DNA of 5,958 nt from NCBI GenBank assembly GCA_002359025.1, contig DEPZ01000014.1:4614-10571 (forward strand), in the 5' to 3' direction. Of the stretch, positions 5,826 through 5,958 are shown piece after piece; position 1 is the first letter of the stretch; each line of letters opens with the position of its first letter. A program made the position numbers and the translations under genes. The DNA is from Erysipelotrichaceae bacterium UBA3379. GTDB taxonomy: Bacteria; Bacillota_I; Bacilli_A; Erysipelotrichales; Coprobacillaceae. A model generated the notes under the pieces. The model did no database searches. It worked only from the letters and a program-made list of their open reading frames with translations, and had not been told where the DNA came from.

Positions 5826-5854
5826 ATTATTTTAATAATGTGTGAAAATGTCAA
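5826..5854 (-). promoter_or_regulatory. Sigma-A-type promoter of htrA
   Basis: On the minus strand, a perfect -35 TTGACA (5854-5849) is 17 bases from AATAAT (5831-5826; 5 of 6 consensus bases). The predicted start is near 5819, giving a leader of about 55 bases to the htrA ATG. The -10 box is one arm of the short inverted repeat ATTATT-TT-AATAAT (5826-5839), which could be an operator but may be a chance product of AT richness. Confidence 0.75.
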
Positions 5855-5958
5855 AAAGTTATCTATTTCCATATATACATTATACCCAATATTACAAATA
5901 CAAGATATGTTTTCTTATTATTTTTTATACATAATTATAAAATAAACTCCTTTAACAA
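5855..5958. other. Gene-free AT-rich stretch upstream of htrA
   Basis: I see no gene that can be supported here. An isolated TATAAT on the minus strand (5884-5879) could be a second, upstream htrA -10, but no -35 lies at the right distance. An AAAGGAG on the minus strand near 5952-5946 is not followed by a usable reading frame: the nearest ATG, 14 bases on, is followed within three codons by a stop. It may be the tail of a gene lying beyond the window. Confidence 0.5.

Noticed and set aside
1..5958. Defence island, mobile element, CRISPR array or biosynthetic cluster
   Set aside because: I saw no transposase, integrase, regularly spaced repeats, toxin-antitoxin pair or biosynthetic enzyme set. 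The genes are mostly conserved housekeeping families.

Overview
The window looks like ordinary chromosome from a low-GC (roughly 30% by eye), Gram-positive, endospore-forming Firmicute. The AT-rich codon use, the AAAGGAGG-type ribosome binding sites, a single-PDZ HtrA with one membrane anchor, and above all an SspI-type small acid-soluble spore protein behind a sigma-G-like promoter support this. A gut Erysipelotrichia/Coprobacillaceae-type host is my guess from overall character and was not tested. I see no insertion sequence, phage, CRISPR, tRNA or rRNA.

Layout: every gene except sspI is on the minus strand. Positions 1-1043 hold the N-terminal 347 residues of an AGCS-family sodium:alanine/glycine symporter, which runs off the left edge. 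It has its own promoter (1092-1120), and a hairpin lies in or just at the start of its leader (1064-1087). Positions 1123-2501 are a two-gene unit in which a YgjP-type zinc metallopeptidase is followed, with an ATGA overlap, by a TrmH/SpoU-family RNA methyltransferase. A 58-base divergent gap carries the sigma-G-like promoter that drives sspI (2560-2751) the other way. sspI ends in a terminator that is also coding sequence for the C-terminus of the opposing gene.

Positions 2743-4012 are a two-gene unit of unknown function: a single-anchor extracytoplasmic protein followed by a four-helix membrane protein. Positions 4204-4557 encode a DUF2500-type anchored protein with a TTG start. Positions 4664-5764 encode an HtrA/DegP-like surface protease with its own sigma-A-type promoter (5826-5854) and terminator (4637-4665). 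The rightmost 100 or so bases hold no gene I can support.

The genes are mainly housekeeping: amino-acid uptake, RNA modification, envelope protein quality control and spore DNA protection. I found no convincing undescribed multi-gene system. The points most worth checking are the sspI regulatory locus with its antisense overlap, the unknown gene pair at 2743-4012, the hairpin at the predicted start of the symporter transcript, and a calcium-loop-like insertion in HtrA.
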